Of a stretch of DNA of 64,000 nt, positions 25,001-36,960 are shown one piece after another; the first letter of the stretch is position 1; every line of letters begins with the position of its first letter. The stretch lies in assembly GCA_013398295.1 (NCBI GenBank), contig VZSF01002930.1, forward strand, positions 491,138 to 555,137. The letters are read 5' to 3'. The notes under the pieces were generated by a model that saw only the letters and a program-made list of their open reading frames with translations, was not told the origin of the DNA and ran no database searches. The stretch is from Chionis minor. Its lineage: Eukaryota; Chordata; Aves; Charadriiformes; Chionididae. The translations under genes and the position numbers were made by a program.

Positions 25001-28000
25001 AGCTGGAGGAAGGAACATTTTTTGGTCCTTACTTGTTTGTGCTAACTTACATACCAAAAACTTAACATACCCAACAATTTCAAGCAAGGAGTTATGTGTA
25101 AAAACATATCACTTTTTGCTGGGAAAAAAATATATATCCTTTTTCCCTTTGCAAAGCTATTTTTAAATCTTCAGAATTCTATTTCTTTATAAGTAAAAGG
25201 GAATGTCTTATTTAAAGATAAGGGGTTTTGTACTTAATTTTAATGTGACAACTCTTAGTGGGCCATCAGAGCTTAGCTTTCGATTCAAAGGAAAAAATTA
25301 ATAGGTAGTGCACATGTAAAATGGTGAAATATGGGCATCAGTTGATTTGTTTTTCAGTTGCACATTCCTGTTCACCTACTGTGTGTTTACATAACTACCT
25401 TAAGTCTCAGTTCATTGCATCACTGTTATTACCAAACACCTTTAAAGTCTGTTTAAGCTAAATACAATATATTTTAAAGAGCCCAGACAGTAAGCAACAG
25501 CAGCAGAGGTTGGCATGGCCCCCTACATAGTTCAGCCAACATGTTTGCAGTAACATCATGGAACATGCTTGTTGGAAGATGAAAATGCTCTCATAGAAAT
25601 GCACATAATTCCATATGAACAAGCCAAATTTATAAGGGAAATAACATTCTCTGAGAAGTTCATATGAAGAAGAAATGCATGGCCCTGAAAAGGAATACCA
25701 GTAACATATTAACCCCACACCATTATATTTCCATGCAAAGTGTAATAAGAGTCTGAAAGAAAATGGCTGGCATGGGAAATTCCTACACTGATTGCATAAA
25801 TATTACAAATTCAGTATGGACTTAACTTCCAATATGATGTCAATGGCAAACTCTAAGCACATACTATGCCTCACTTTAATTTCAAATTCCTATTTAAAGG
25901 TTTGTATTAAATATCAAATTTATTTTAATTTTATTTATAGTAATATAAGTCAAACTATATGATGACACTTAAGCAATATTAAAATGAGACAACTGTAAAT
26001 GAGAGCAGAACTTGAGCATTTGAATTTGAGGGTAGAGGTTCTTTAGAGATTCTGTGATGATTTTTTCTTTATAACCACTTTTAGCTGTACTAGATGAAGA
26101 TGAAATGACTCTAAACACTTCTATTTTCCTTCGCTATGAAAGTATATCAAGCCTACATTAATTTTCTGATACTATAAATGACTAGGCATCCTGGAGCGTC
26201 CCAGTGAGTCAGGCTCCGGCTTTCGACCTTACATATTACAAATATGAGCCCTGTGACCTCGCTACCTAAGGAATTTAATAAGGAATAGGAATGATGATTT
26301 ATTGAGCAAGCAACACTATATGGGTGAAAACTATTTTGACATGAAGCTGAAGTAGTTTGGAGAATCTTACATAAAATACTAATAAAATAGTACAGGTTGT
26401 GACGAATGTTAACAAATGGATTACTGTTATTACAATGCTCATCAAACTGAACAAAAACCTGATTAAAACTTATTGGACACCTTCCATTTACCTTTGATAG
26501 CTGCATCATTCCGCTGATATTATTATTTTTCTTCTTGCCGTAGAAAGGTTCTGCCTTAATTGTTGCTGTTGGCATTCACCCTCTTACATGACAACACAGA
26601 GAACAGAAAACTGAATGAAAAGTAGAGAGTGTCAAAATCAGGAAGAACTATATATGAAAAGAAAAAAAAAAAAGAATGTAAAGAGGAAAGATTTTATTGG
26701 GTGGAAAGTCGAAGATGTCAAGAATGAGGGGGAAAATGGTTGACTCACAGTAACTTTGAAATAGGATTTAATAAAATGGAGAGCCAAAACATAGTGATAC
26801 ATGTTTTCCTAAATGATTTGTAGCTTTTTCTAGTGCACAAATGTTAAGCAGTCTTTTGGGAAATATCTTAGTCACAAGCCAGTCTGGCAGACTCCACTCC
26901 TTGAAAACAGACTTTTTTTAACAAATGTAGTTGCCTGAAATTAAGTTTTGAATCGCAAATAAATCTTAAGAAGTGCCAGAAATCCAAAATGTTGTTGAAG
27001 TCATTATGAGCTATGCGTATTCAGCAGATTTTTGCTAACTTGTGGGTTTAAGACACTGACTTTAGAGACAAGCCCGAAATATTTGGCGGAAGTATTTTTT
27101 ATCCTTAACTATACTATAAAACTGGAGAAGATGAGATTTTCTGAGGTTAGTACAAACCTATCATCCCGAGAGAGGTGTATGCATTGTCAAGAGCAAATTG
27201 CCAATTGCAGTACTTGCCAGTACACTGTTGAGAGAATTATCAACATCTGGTGCCTCTGAAGATTAGCAGTCAAATTACCTAATCAATTTGACTAGGATAG
27301 AATCATTAAAGTAGGATAGGTAATCTGGTGTGCAGATATGTTGCAGGGAAAGGAAGGAGAATATATAACCTCAGGGTAGATTTATTTAATTTAGGGAAAT
27401 ATTCTGGTGCTGATTCCCCCACACAAAGGTAACAATGAGGTGAAGTTTACAGGGCAAACACAGTAGCACTAATACTAGAATACTTTATAAATTAGAGTTA
27501 TTCGTTTTGTTCATAATGTTTTCTAGTAAATTGAATTGCACAATTTTTCAGCAAATATATTAATTCTGTAATTCTTGGAGAGCAAGGAAGAGCAACAGAC
27601 GAATTTACTGATTGTTAGGTTGATTGATACATAACAAAGAAAACATCCGTAAGAATTATGAATAAATGTTAGAAGACAGCTTTCCACAAAGAAAAATAAT
27701 AATAAACAAGTCATATTTAACTTAATAGCAGAAAAGGAAAACAAGTGACTGTATGTAAGTAAACCGGGCAAAAGTGACGTGAACAGGCTGTTGATTTTCT
27801 CTTTTTGTCTTTTCACTCTGAATTAGATAGGGTGAATAATGTTGTTCTGTGAATTCGGCAAATAATATGTGATCTGCCCTGTCACTTCAACAACAGACCA
27901 AGATGCCTCTGATTTTGCCATGTCTGCCTGGATTTTTCCCTGGACTATCATCAAAGACTTTACCACCTGAAGTTGTGAGGCTGCTTTTATTCTTATTCTA

Positions 28001-29265
28001 GAATAAACATCTAAAATTGGTCAGGTAAGTTACAACACAGATGTATATGTCCCTCTCCACCAACTGCATGGATTGTAGCATGGAGGAAAGGCATCCAAGA
28101 ATGCCAACTCCAATCCTGGAGTTCGGAAATATAAAAGCAACTCATTCTTGCACTTTATTTCTTATACTGAGTATGAGTAAATACTCCTCAAGGATAAAGT
28201 TTTCTGCTATAAATCACAACCTAAGACAGAAAAATAAGGACATGTCCTCTAAGTCATGAAGACTGTTCTTACAACATTGTTCCAAGTTGGAAGCTTCATA
28301 CCATCCTTTAGGCTACAGCTTTCTTCTTTTTTTCTTATTATCCCTTTGCTGATGCTAAAAGACATTATCTTTGCGCTTCTTCTGTCAGACATTACAGAGG
28401 CTGCTGGTACAGATACACAAAGTGGGAAGCTTTTTAGGTCTTTTTAACACATATTCATGACAGACCCAGCTCAGTTCTGGCCTGCAGAAATCTCTGATTT
28501 CCATACATGATTCAGAAAACATCCTGTTGAGCCTTTTGCTCACCAGTAGTTCTAGAAACAGATGTTTATGGAGACAAAGCAATGAAGGACCCTGCTGTCA
28601 AGGTTGTGTTTATTTATAGCACTCTGTTTTCTGCTGCAAATATCCTCCATCCTGCCTCTCCTCCGTCCTGGCTACCTTTAACAAGACTAGAATTGGCAGA
28701 GTGTCTAAGGCCAAAGGAGATAATTATAACCCTTTCAAGAGTATGATTGTAACAAAATCACAAAATCCCTTAAAACCCATTTTTATTAATTATCAATGAA
28801 AATCACATTAGTAAGCAAGCTGTTGTTTTATTGGCAAAAGACCGTTGATTTTATAGCATTCTCATCAGTAAGTGAAGCTATGCATTATACAAAAGTTAGA
28901 AAGTTTTGACTGTAATAATTCTATTTAACAATTAAACTGCTTTTCTTGTTGTCATTATTTAAATATTTTGATTTCAGACCTCTCCCAGAATTACGGCATG
29001 CTGTGATGTAACTCAGGACTCAGATTATGTATCTCAACTACCCCAAGAAGAATTCAGCAAAGCTAACAACAAAGGACCACAGCTGCAGAAGATGGCCACT
29101 ATGCTCATCTACTGTCCCACTCCAAAGATTCGATCTTGTTCACTTCCTTTGGTTGGACTGCAGTCCAAGCATTTGTAGGGAGCTATTACCTTAAAGCTTT
29201 CCTAGCAGCTTCTGCCTTTGGTTTGGGATCTTTTGTGTTTTGTTTTTCTCTTTTTTTTTTGAGGC
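16031..29265. other. Unique AT-rich DNA, no gene seen
   Basis: About 13 kb with no element or gene that I can support. A 154-codon minus-strand frame at 17656-18120 and a 140-codon one at 26153-26575 are the longest. Neither shows a recognisable domain, and both have low-complexity or leucine/serine-rich content expected of chance frames. AT-rich stretches occur at 16760-16815, 20810-20900 and 22020-22080. Homopolymer A runs lie near 23507 and 26663. An exon-like open frame at 28978-29178 is discussed under findings. Confidence 0.55.
23201..23220. repeat. Perfect 20-bp AT palindrome
   Basis: The 20 bases are exactly their own reverse complement and consist only of A and T. They sit inside a longer TTAATTATTA-rich patch. 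It could extrude as a cruciform but is most simply low-complexity AT DNA. Confidence 0.85.
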
Positions 29266-29340
29266 GGGGGGGATTGGAACTAGATGATCTTTAAGGTCCC
29301 TTCCAACCTAAACCATTCTACGATTCTATGATTCTATCAT
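29266..29340 (+). mobile_element. CR1 LINE, extreme 3' end only
   Basis: About 75 bp of CR1 3' UTR in plus orientation: the segment GATGATCTTTAAGGTCCCTT leads into CCAACC and then the octamer tail (ATTCTACGATTCTATGATTC). The insertion is severely 5'-truncated. A G/T-rich tract (29214-29268) abuts its 5' edge. A further stray octamer-like sequence occurs near 29361-29376. Confidence 0.92.
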
Positions 29341-29803
29341 CCTGGGGTAGATGACATATTTCTATGATTCTAAGATTTTCTTCCAAGTTTAGACCCAGCT
29401 GACATCAAACATGAGTAGTAATATATTAATTACGAAATTTTTAAAAAATCTTAATTCTTTAATAAGATTCTTTTTATCTCTATCTATTCATCAAATCATA
29501 CCAGGATTCAGGTATGAAGGTGAGAAAATGAGAGAGTTGGAAAGTAAGAAACTGAAGCAAGTCTTGATGTTACTGAGAATTAACTCCAATGAAAACTTTT
29601 TAATTAGTCTTTTGTTAAGCTTAGTCATGAGAGATGTAGCCAGAATATATACTGGGAACTGAGGCCTAATATTTGAGTTTGAATTAGTTGAATGAATATG
29701 GGACAACATTTTTCTGCTCAAATCTTCATTTTCTTCTCGTTCACAAGCTATAATTATTCTACACTATCTAGGTAACTATTTAAACAATTCATATTAGTCT
29801 TCA

Positions 29804-29929
29804 GTCCCTGGGAAAGTTACAGAACGAATCCTCCTAGGGACTGTAAGAAGTCAAATGAAACACCTGACTGGGAAAAGCCAGCATGGATTCACCAAGGGCA
29901 AACTGTGTTTTTTTAATATTGTCAAATAA
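29804..29929 (+). mobile_element. CR1 LINE reverse-transcriptase scrap
   Basis: A plus-strand frame of 41 codons ending in TAA (29927-29929) encodes VPGKVTERILLGTV and then SQHGFTKGK. These correspond to two adjacent RT segments seen in the other CR1 copies of the window (SVPGKIMEQ and [11 protein letters not shown]). Nothing recognisable as CR1 lies on either side, so both ends have been lost. The frame has no internal stop over this short span, although the residues differ considerably from the other copies, which suggests an old or distinct lineage. Confidence 0.8.
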
Positions 29930-30085
29930 CTACATAAAATTTTAGAGGATTTTCCTTCAATACATAAGACTGATGTGATTCCAGTTAGTTACTTTAAGTT
30001 GAACTGTTATCAGAGAGAAGCAAATTTGTGATAGATCAGGTAAAAAGCACAATTTTAGCCTGAAATACTAAATTAAATTATTTAA

Positions 30086-30108
30086 TTATATATACACACA
30101 CACACACA
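30086..30108 (+). repeat. (TA)n(CA)n microsatellite
   Basis: A short TA run leads into about seven CA dinucleotides, followed by a TGTGTGCATG stretch that could pair with the CA run as a hairpin. Confidence 0.85.
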
Positions 30109-33100
30109 AAAATGTGTGCATGCCTACACATACAAAATACAGTTTTATCCCTGTTTTATGTATACACCATATATGGCATACAAGACATGAAGTTTATACC
30201 TTACTACAATCTGTTAAAAGTGAAGAATTTGAAAGTTTGGGGTTTTTTCATAGTTACATACCAGAACCTATAGAATGTGCTTAAAATTGATTTGTGATAT
30301 GGAGATATGAAATGAGATCCAGATTCTATTTTTAAATCTCTTTTGTTATATGCAGTTCTCTCATGGTCTGTTAATAATTTTTCCTGGGTAAGCAGATTTT
30401 TATCTTTGTACCCCATGGTTGCATTTCAGAACAGCCTGACATACACCATAAATTTATCACTGAATTTCTAAAGATGGAGATAAAAACCACTATTCATTTT
30501 CCTGTCAAATCAACTTCCAATGGAATTTTGAGGCTTTGTCCTGTGTGAGGTAAAAGAAAAAAAAAAAAGCAGGAAATTAAGAGCAGGCTGGGATTTTTAT
30601 TATTTTGGAGAAAATGTCTTAAAACAAGACCAATGAGACTATAACCAGAATGAAAAATTAATAAAACATTCTAAATAGAATCCATTTAAATGGCTTATAT
30701 TCAAGAAAATATATTATATTATTTGAAGAACAGTTTATAGTTAAAACCATATGGAAACTTCCTTTACAGTTCCTTAGGCATTGGCATGATGCATAATTCT
30801 TTCCTACAGTGAAAAACATAGAAAGGTGATATGTTATCATCATAAATTCCCGTGTTTGAACTGGTACCAAAAAACATTGTTTTGTCCAAATGTAGTTCTT
30901 AGAAGTGTGATAGATAGAAAAATTGATACAAAATCCTACATATCCTCTACTTAAGAAATCAATTCTGAAGAACAACCATGTAAAATTAAAGATATTTTAG
31001 CTAAAGACTGAACCATTGTCATCACATTAATACAGCCCAATGGTCTAGATAAGAACAGCCGGATAATCAGCACAATGGATACATATATAAATGACAACAA
31101 TTAATATTCCAACATGTGTTACCATTCCCATTTCACTATGTGTTCTGTTGTACCATGAAATCATAATGTATAATTGTCAGGCCAGCAGCAATGGTATAAA
31201 GTTACAAATTAAAATTAATAATTTCAATTTCAGTTCAAATGCTGACGCTGAGTGAAGACTATTTTTATAAAATTTTACTATTAAAATTGCATTAAAGGAA
31301 ATAACATGATGGCTTTTCCTAAAAAAATGTTCAGTTGTTTCACATGGCTTTGGGTAAGACCATGGTAGTTTCACTGGCATGTAGCTTTTAATACATTCAG
31401 CCTCATAAGTGTCACCTAGGACTCTTATTTTGAATTAATTTAATGGTCTTCTACAGGAAAACGTTGATTCTTTCATATTTAAATGAGTGTAAAACTACAG
31501 TTTGCCCCAAGTTCACATTTATTGCAAACTCAAAGTTCATACTCACAAAAGGAGGATGTATAGTTTCGGTTTTAGGTTTTTGGCTTAGCTGAATATTGTG
31601 ACTTGAATGTTATTCATTTCTACTAGAGTCCAGAATTTAAGCAGCAAGTTAATCTGCTTCTGCTGTGTCAGAGCACTTTACAGCAGCTATTTCTTGCACA
31701 AAACATCTCCATTTAGAGAAAATTGCTTGGAGATTACTGGTGTTCAAAAATAGTGCTTCAATCTTTCAAGACTTTTTAAAACCCTTTTGACTCCTCTCAA
31801 CATATGCAAAAAATGACAGAGAGCTTGCTAGCTAGGCAAACATACAGACATACAGATTTTTTAAGAAATCAACCTGTCTAAGGTTGGGAGAAGATCATAA
31901 AATGGAGCACAGCTTGTTAGATTAATTCACTGATTTTTAAATTAAAATTAATGATAATAGTTTTGAAGTTGGTAACATGATGATACAATATTTGGTAGCT
32001 ACTTGGATGCAACCTGGGGCAGAGGCTTTAACGACAGCAAGCTTTCTCACAAAAGTCAAATAGACTTTCACTGACTGTTAATAACACCACTCTAAAGGAA
32101 GCTACTAGTAGCTCAATATGAAGTTGCTCAATATGTACAGTACATACATGTATCAGGAAAATTTATTTCACTACTCTTAAAATTATATTTTTCTTGCTGC
32201 AATGTGTTTCAAGTATAACTGAATTAATGCATTCCTTCTTAGAAAACTATATACTGAATATCTGGTAGAAGGTATAAATTTTTTTTACAAGTGTCACTTG
32301 AGATACCAAAGTGCCCAAAAAACAAATAGCATTTCCATACTCAGCACCATAGCACTCAACCTCAAGTTAAAAAACTTAACTGTCATACACGTACATGCCA
32401 CAATAACTAGCAGAAATGAATTGTCTTTTTCATCTATAATTTCAGGTAACCTGTACAATTTTTACATCCACTTGCCATAGTATTCTAGTGTGATTATGAA
32501 ACTATCAACAAATTTCAAAAGTATCTTTGACGGCTGAAGATTGACTTAATGCAATTTCTGCACTATATCCTGCATTGTGCAGTAAGTGGCAAAATAGTAG
32601 AGCTGATTTTATATCCACAGTAAACAAAAATGCCAATATTAGCTGACTTTGGTGAAAAAAAAAAATCATTATTCTAACTTCTATTTCTGTCTCCATGATG
32701 TCCTCATAGTCACTGAATTTTCTGTAAACCTGTCATTGTATGAGCCACAAGTCCAACTTGCAAGTGGGAAGAATGAGAAAAGCCCAGGAAGCCAATTTGA
32801 AAAATCGTTGTTCTATAAACTATACATACAAGGATTCCTGAACTTGCTTTACACTTGCTATGCTTCTTGATATCACATCTCTTTAATTTAAAAGTAGATT
32901 TGACCACTATCTGTTACAGTGGTACAGGAACCAGTTCTGTGTGGCCGGGCTACTGTCCCATGGGCATGTGCAATGCCTCTTGCAAGAATTCTGCTTGCAT
33001 TGCAGTGCGGGACTTTATGGCAGAGTTTCTGGCATGGATATTTATGCATAGTTGACAGCTACATAATGTGCTTAGCTCTGAGTGAATAACTGATTCTGTA

Positions 33101-35237
33101 GGCAAAGTGAAAAACTAGAAAATAGTCTTGTTTTGGATCATACTGAAACAAATGACCCTCCTTTTTAGTGCTGAACCAAACCACTGCAAATATTTTAGTT
33201 TATATCAAATTAGCATCCAGTTATTTTCTTGAATTCTTTTTTCTGGTGGTGGTGTTTTCATTTCTGTTCTCTTTGCTTTGCACCCTAAGAAGACAAAAGT
33301 TTTCTTATGGGCAATACAGTAAGGAAGACAGATTTGCAGTGTGGTTGGGCCCACTGTCCACCTCTTCTGTTCTGCAACCAACCCTGTCCATTCCCAAGTC
33401 CCCATAACACCTCCACTGAGCAAGAGTTGGCAGTCGTGTCATCAGTGGGGACCTCTGCATATGCTGATGGGTCAGTTAATCAGTACTGACTGCTCATGTG
33501 ATGCGGGCTCAGCTCAGCCCACTTCTCCCCCCACTTCTACTTCAGTCTCAACACTATCAGTCACTTTTCCTTTTTTCTCCTCTATCAAGCATTTCTTTTT
33601 CTTAATCTCTAGAAACTGTTATGCTTGAGACATGAACCCAATGTTAAATTTGATTGAAATCTCTCTGCGGGTACAAAAGGCCCGCATGGACTAAAAAAGG
33701 GATTATTTTATAGCCACTTTAAGTAAATTCATTGTCACTCTGTCATTTTGAAATGAAAGGATAATATTTTTTTTTCCAAATGTCAGGATGAATATTTTGT
33801 TTAAGCACACCTTTTTCAACTGAAATATTCACTGATTGCCTGATCGATTCAGCAGTTACTTTTAAAGCAAAATCTGGATATTGATTGAATCTGATTTTTT
33901 AGGTTTAACTCTCTATCTTTTCAACATCCAGTCTGTCGTACAGAGCTTTTGATCTGAACATCTTGAAACAAGTCTACAAGTACAATAAGCATACACAGCA
34001 GAATCTTTTACAGTAGTATTTCATGCCAGTTGAAAAGAAGTCCAAGGAAAAATAATATAACTGATTGTTTGGTATAAAAAATTTGATGGCTCTTTAGAAG
34101 CAGAGGCAAATCCACAATCTTTAGGTAAATAGGCTTGAGGGGAATAATTGAAATCTTTCCTCACTCCCAACATTTAAACCTTATGCAACTCATTTCCACC
34201 AGTGACTATTTAATACATGCAGTGTGATGCTTTAAATACATGAAATGAAAGAAGCGGAATGTATTAAGGTGCAGGTCCTGTGCAGAAGCAGAACCAGAGC
34301 TTGAGCCACCATAGGACTCTGCTTTTACGGCAGTCAGGGTTAGTGAATTGAACGGCTGCTCTAATCAGACTGACTCATCTATGATCGTGCCACTTGTGAC
34401 AGCGCTGGGGTGGCTTATCAGTTTCCTTCTTCATGGCAGTGTACTTCTCCTTGTCCTATGAGTGGATGGGATGTGTCTCCCTACTATCAAGCTCTGTTTC
34501 TCCAACACAGTGTTTGGCAGAAGGGGCTGTTAATCTTAAATTCACTAGGAAGCTACAGAAGGAAGAGAGAGAAATCTGTCAAGCTCTTGTACTGCTGGCA
34601 GAAACCAACATGGTGGCTTACTTCAGTGTTATTGTTGATGCACTGGCTGCCTTTAATTCTTTAGCAAAGCCTACAGATTAACAGGCCTAACCTATAGAAG
34701 GGAAGGGGACCCTCACAGTGGTGAATAACAGGTATCCTTCACTGGGAGGGTTAGATGAATGAGAAAAATCTATGGATTCCTTCATAGAAAAAAAGCAGAG
34801 GCATTAAAACACCTAGCATTTGTCTTTTATGTTGTATATTAGGCAGACCACCTGAGGAAAGCTAAAAATGGGATGTATGAGGATTCACAAATGTCTCCAT
34901 TGTAAATTTTATAAATTATACAGCTAAAGTTCATTTAGTCAGCTCTCTCTTTTCACCCTATTCCTCTTAATTGGAGAACAATAGTCCCAGGATAGACAGC
35001 CACCTTCCCTGTATGCACACTGTTTGGCTGCTGTGAATGGCTGGACAGCCTTAGGCATACAAGACGCTCACTAACTAACACTTTCTGACTGCAGATCTCC
35101 CCCGTGTTCTCCACTGAATACCTTTTTCTCTTGCTCCTGAGCAAAATATTGTGTACATTGAAATTCCCACTTGCAGAAGGGCTCTGAGTGCACAGCTGCT
35201 CTCTGCTTCCTTGAACTTCTTTGTAACCTCGATTCAT

Positions 35238-35346
35238 AAGAACCTCAGAATCACCAGGGTTGGAAGAGACCTTTTAGATCACCGAGTCCAACCATAAACC
35301 TAGCACTGCCAAAACCCACCACTAAACCATGTCCCTCAGCACCTTA
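35238..35346 (-). mobile_element. CR1 LINE, 3' end only
   Basis: The minus-strand 3' end carries the GGTCTCTTCCAACC motif and the ORF2 stop region (ACATGGTTTAGTGGTGGG on the minus strand). It matches the 3' UTR of the copies at 36961 and 46708 far better than those at 43093 or 61855. The octamer tail is eroded. About 110 bp survive. Confidence 0.9.
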
Positions 35347-36960
35347 ACAACAACATCATGCTTACGAGATATTGTTGTAGGAAACACTGAGGATATACAG
35401 CACTTAGAAGTTCCTAGTAGCTTGTGGTGAGTGCCAGATGTATGTTTACCTTTCAGTTTACCTTCATGTATCATGAAGTCCTTCTTGCAAAAGGAGAATC
35501 ATACAGATAGTTATTGCAAAAATGAAAATAAAAAGAATTGCATATGTAGGAAAGACAATAAAATTTACCATTCAAATTTAATCTAATATGACATCTGTTA
35601 AATATCATGCTTACGTTTTGTTAGTCTGAGACAGGATTTTTCGAAATCAGTTTTCCGTGAAATCTTATTTATTAGTTTCTACTATTACATCCTCAAAGAC
35701 TGGATTTTTTTTGTTGCTGATGTGACTTTTGCTTATTTTTAAATGGTAAAAACTGTGTTAGCTAAAGGTTAACTATGATGAACATCACCAGAAAGGATTT
35801 AATTGTTTAGAATGCAAAATGTCTGTGTATCCTGCTTCAACACTATTGTAACAATGTTTCTCTAATTCCAAATATTTAGAGCAACTTCTTTATGTGATGG
35901 TAACTCATCAGTAGCTCACATTAATGATGTGTGGCTAAATTAAATCTCTCAAAAGCTGAGATCCATAAGACTAGACACGGAAATATTTCTCCCAAAACTC
36001 ATTTGTTCTTCACAATATTTGAAATAGTGGCAAAGCTTTTCATCAGCATGTGCAATGGCAACATCTTCAACAAGATCACTTGCTGATTTTGTGCAGATTT
36101 CAAAATATGTTTACTATACTTTTAAAAAAAACTTCAGGGCTGAATGGGAGGAAGGGAAGTGAATGCTCTCAGAAAACATCTGTTCTTTGTTGCTCCTAAA
36201 AAATTCAAATCTTGGCGTATTTTCATTCAAAATAAATTTTGAAAAATTATGGACAACTATTATGTAAAAACTGATGGAAATCTTGTTTTACTAAAAGGTA
36301 ATCATAGTCTCCTTAAACTTAAGTGTTTGTTGTACTAGCTAAAAAGCAACATAATTTGTAATAAATTAGACAAAAGGATAAATCACAAAATCAAACCAAT
36401 GTTGTGTTTGGCACAAAGGTTGTCCCTCTCCTCACAAACCCATCTACCACAGAAAACCAAACTAAAAAACCTGTGCAATCTTTTCACCTTCCTACTTTGG
36501 CCTTGGGGGTTAGCATACAACTGAGGATATCTGAATGATGCTAGCTGCCATAAAGTATGAGAGAAACCCATGCAAATAGATACAGTAAGGTCATGACTCA
36601 CACATGGGGCACATATACCTCACAAAAATGACTGATTTCCCAACTGATGTTTCTTTGGGACACTCAATTGAAACCAGATTCGTGGCTTTTTACCAAAGCT
36701 GTAGAACCAAAATAGTTGGCAAATTCAATCAGAAAGTTAGGAACAAATGTTTCAGGGCAGAGGAATCTCTACTAGTTTTAACTTTTTTGGTGTCAAAAGA
36801 GGGGGAAAAAACCTCCATCAGTCTTAGAAAACATCTGGAAAAAAGATTCTCTCCCCATCTTCTTACAACAGTCTCTTGTTGTTGGTTACCATTTCTAAAG
36901 TAGTAACTGATGGTCAGAGCTTTGTCGATAAGTTTTATGATGCTGAGAAAATTAGTGTCA
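35347..36960. other. Unique AT-rich DNA
   Basis: About 1.6 kb between two minus-strand CR1 pieces. No gene, repeat family or regulatory element was recognised. The frames at 36383-36601 and 36604-36903 look like chance. Confidence 0.55.

Larger units (their letters stand above)
29341..35237. other. Unique AT-rich DNA around one CR1 scrap
   Basis: Apart from the CR1 RT scrap (29804-29929) and the TA/CA tract (30086-30108), this 6-kb stretch shows only AT-rich DNA with short chance frames. A slightly GC-richer patch lies at 33300-33540, and another at 34270-34560 holds two overlapping 80-codon plus frames. Neither resembles a known protein. No promoter, tRNA or further repeat family was recognised. 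Confidence 0.5.

Noticed and set aside
26153..26575. 140-codon minus-strand open frame
   Set aside because: No domain and no exon signals; composition is typical of translated AT-rich non-coding DNA.
31880..31915. GGTTGGGAGAAGATCATAAAATGG, similar to a CR1 3' motif
   Set aside because: The similarity does not extend on either side and there is no octamer tail, so it is not called as CR1.
33660..33690. Small hairpin GCGGG...CCCGC
   Set aside because: A five-base stem with no cloverleaf around it, so not a tRNA or a structured RNA that can be supported.
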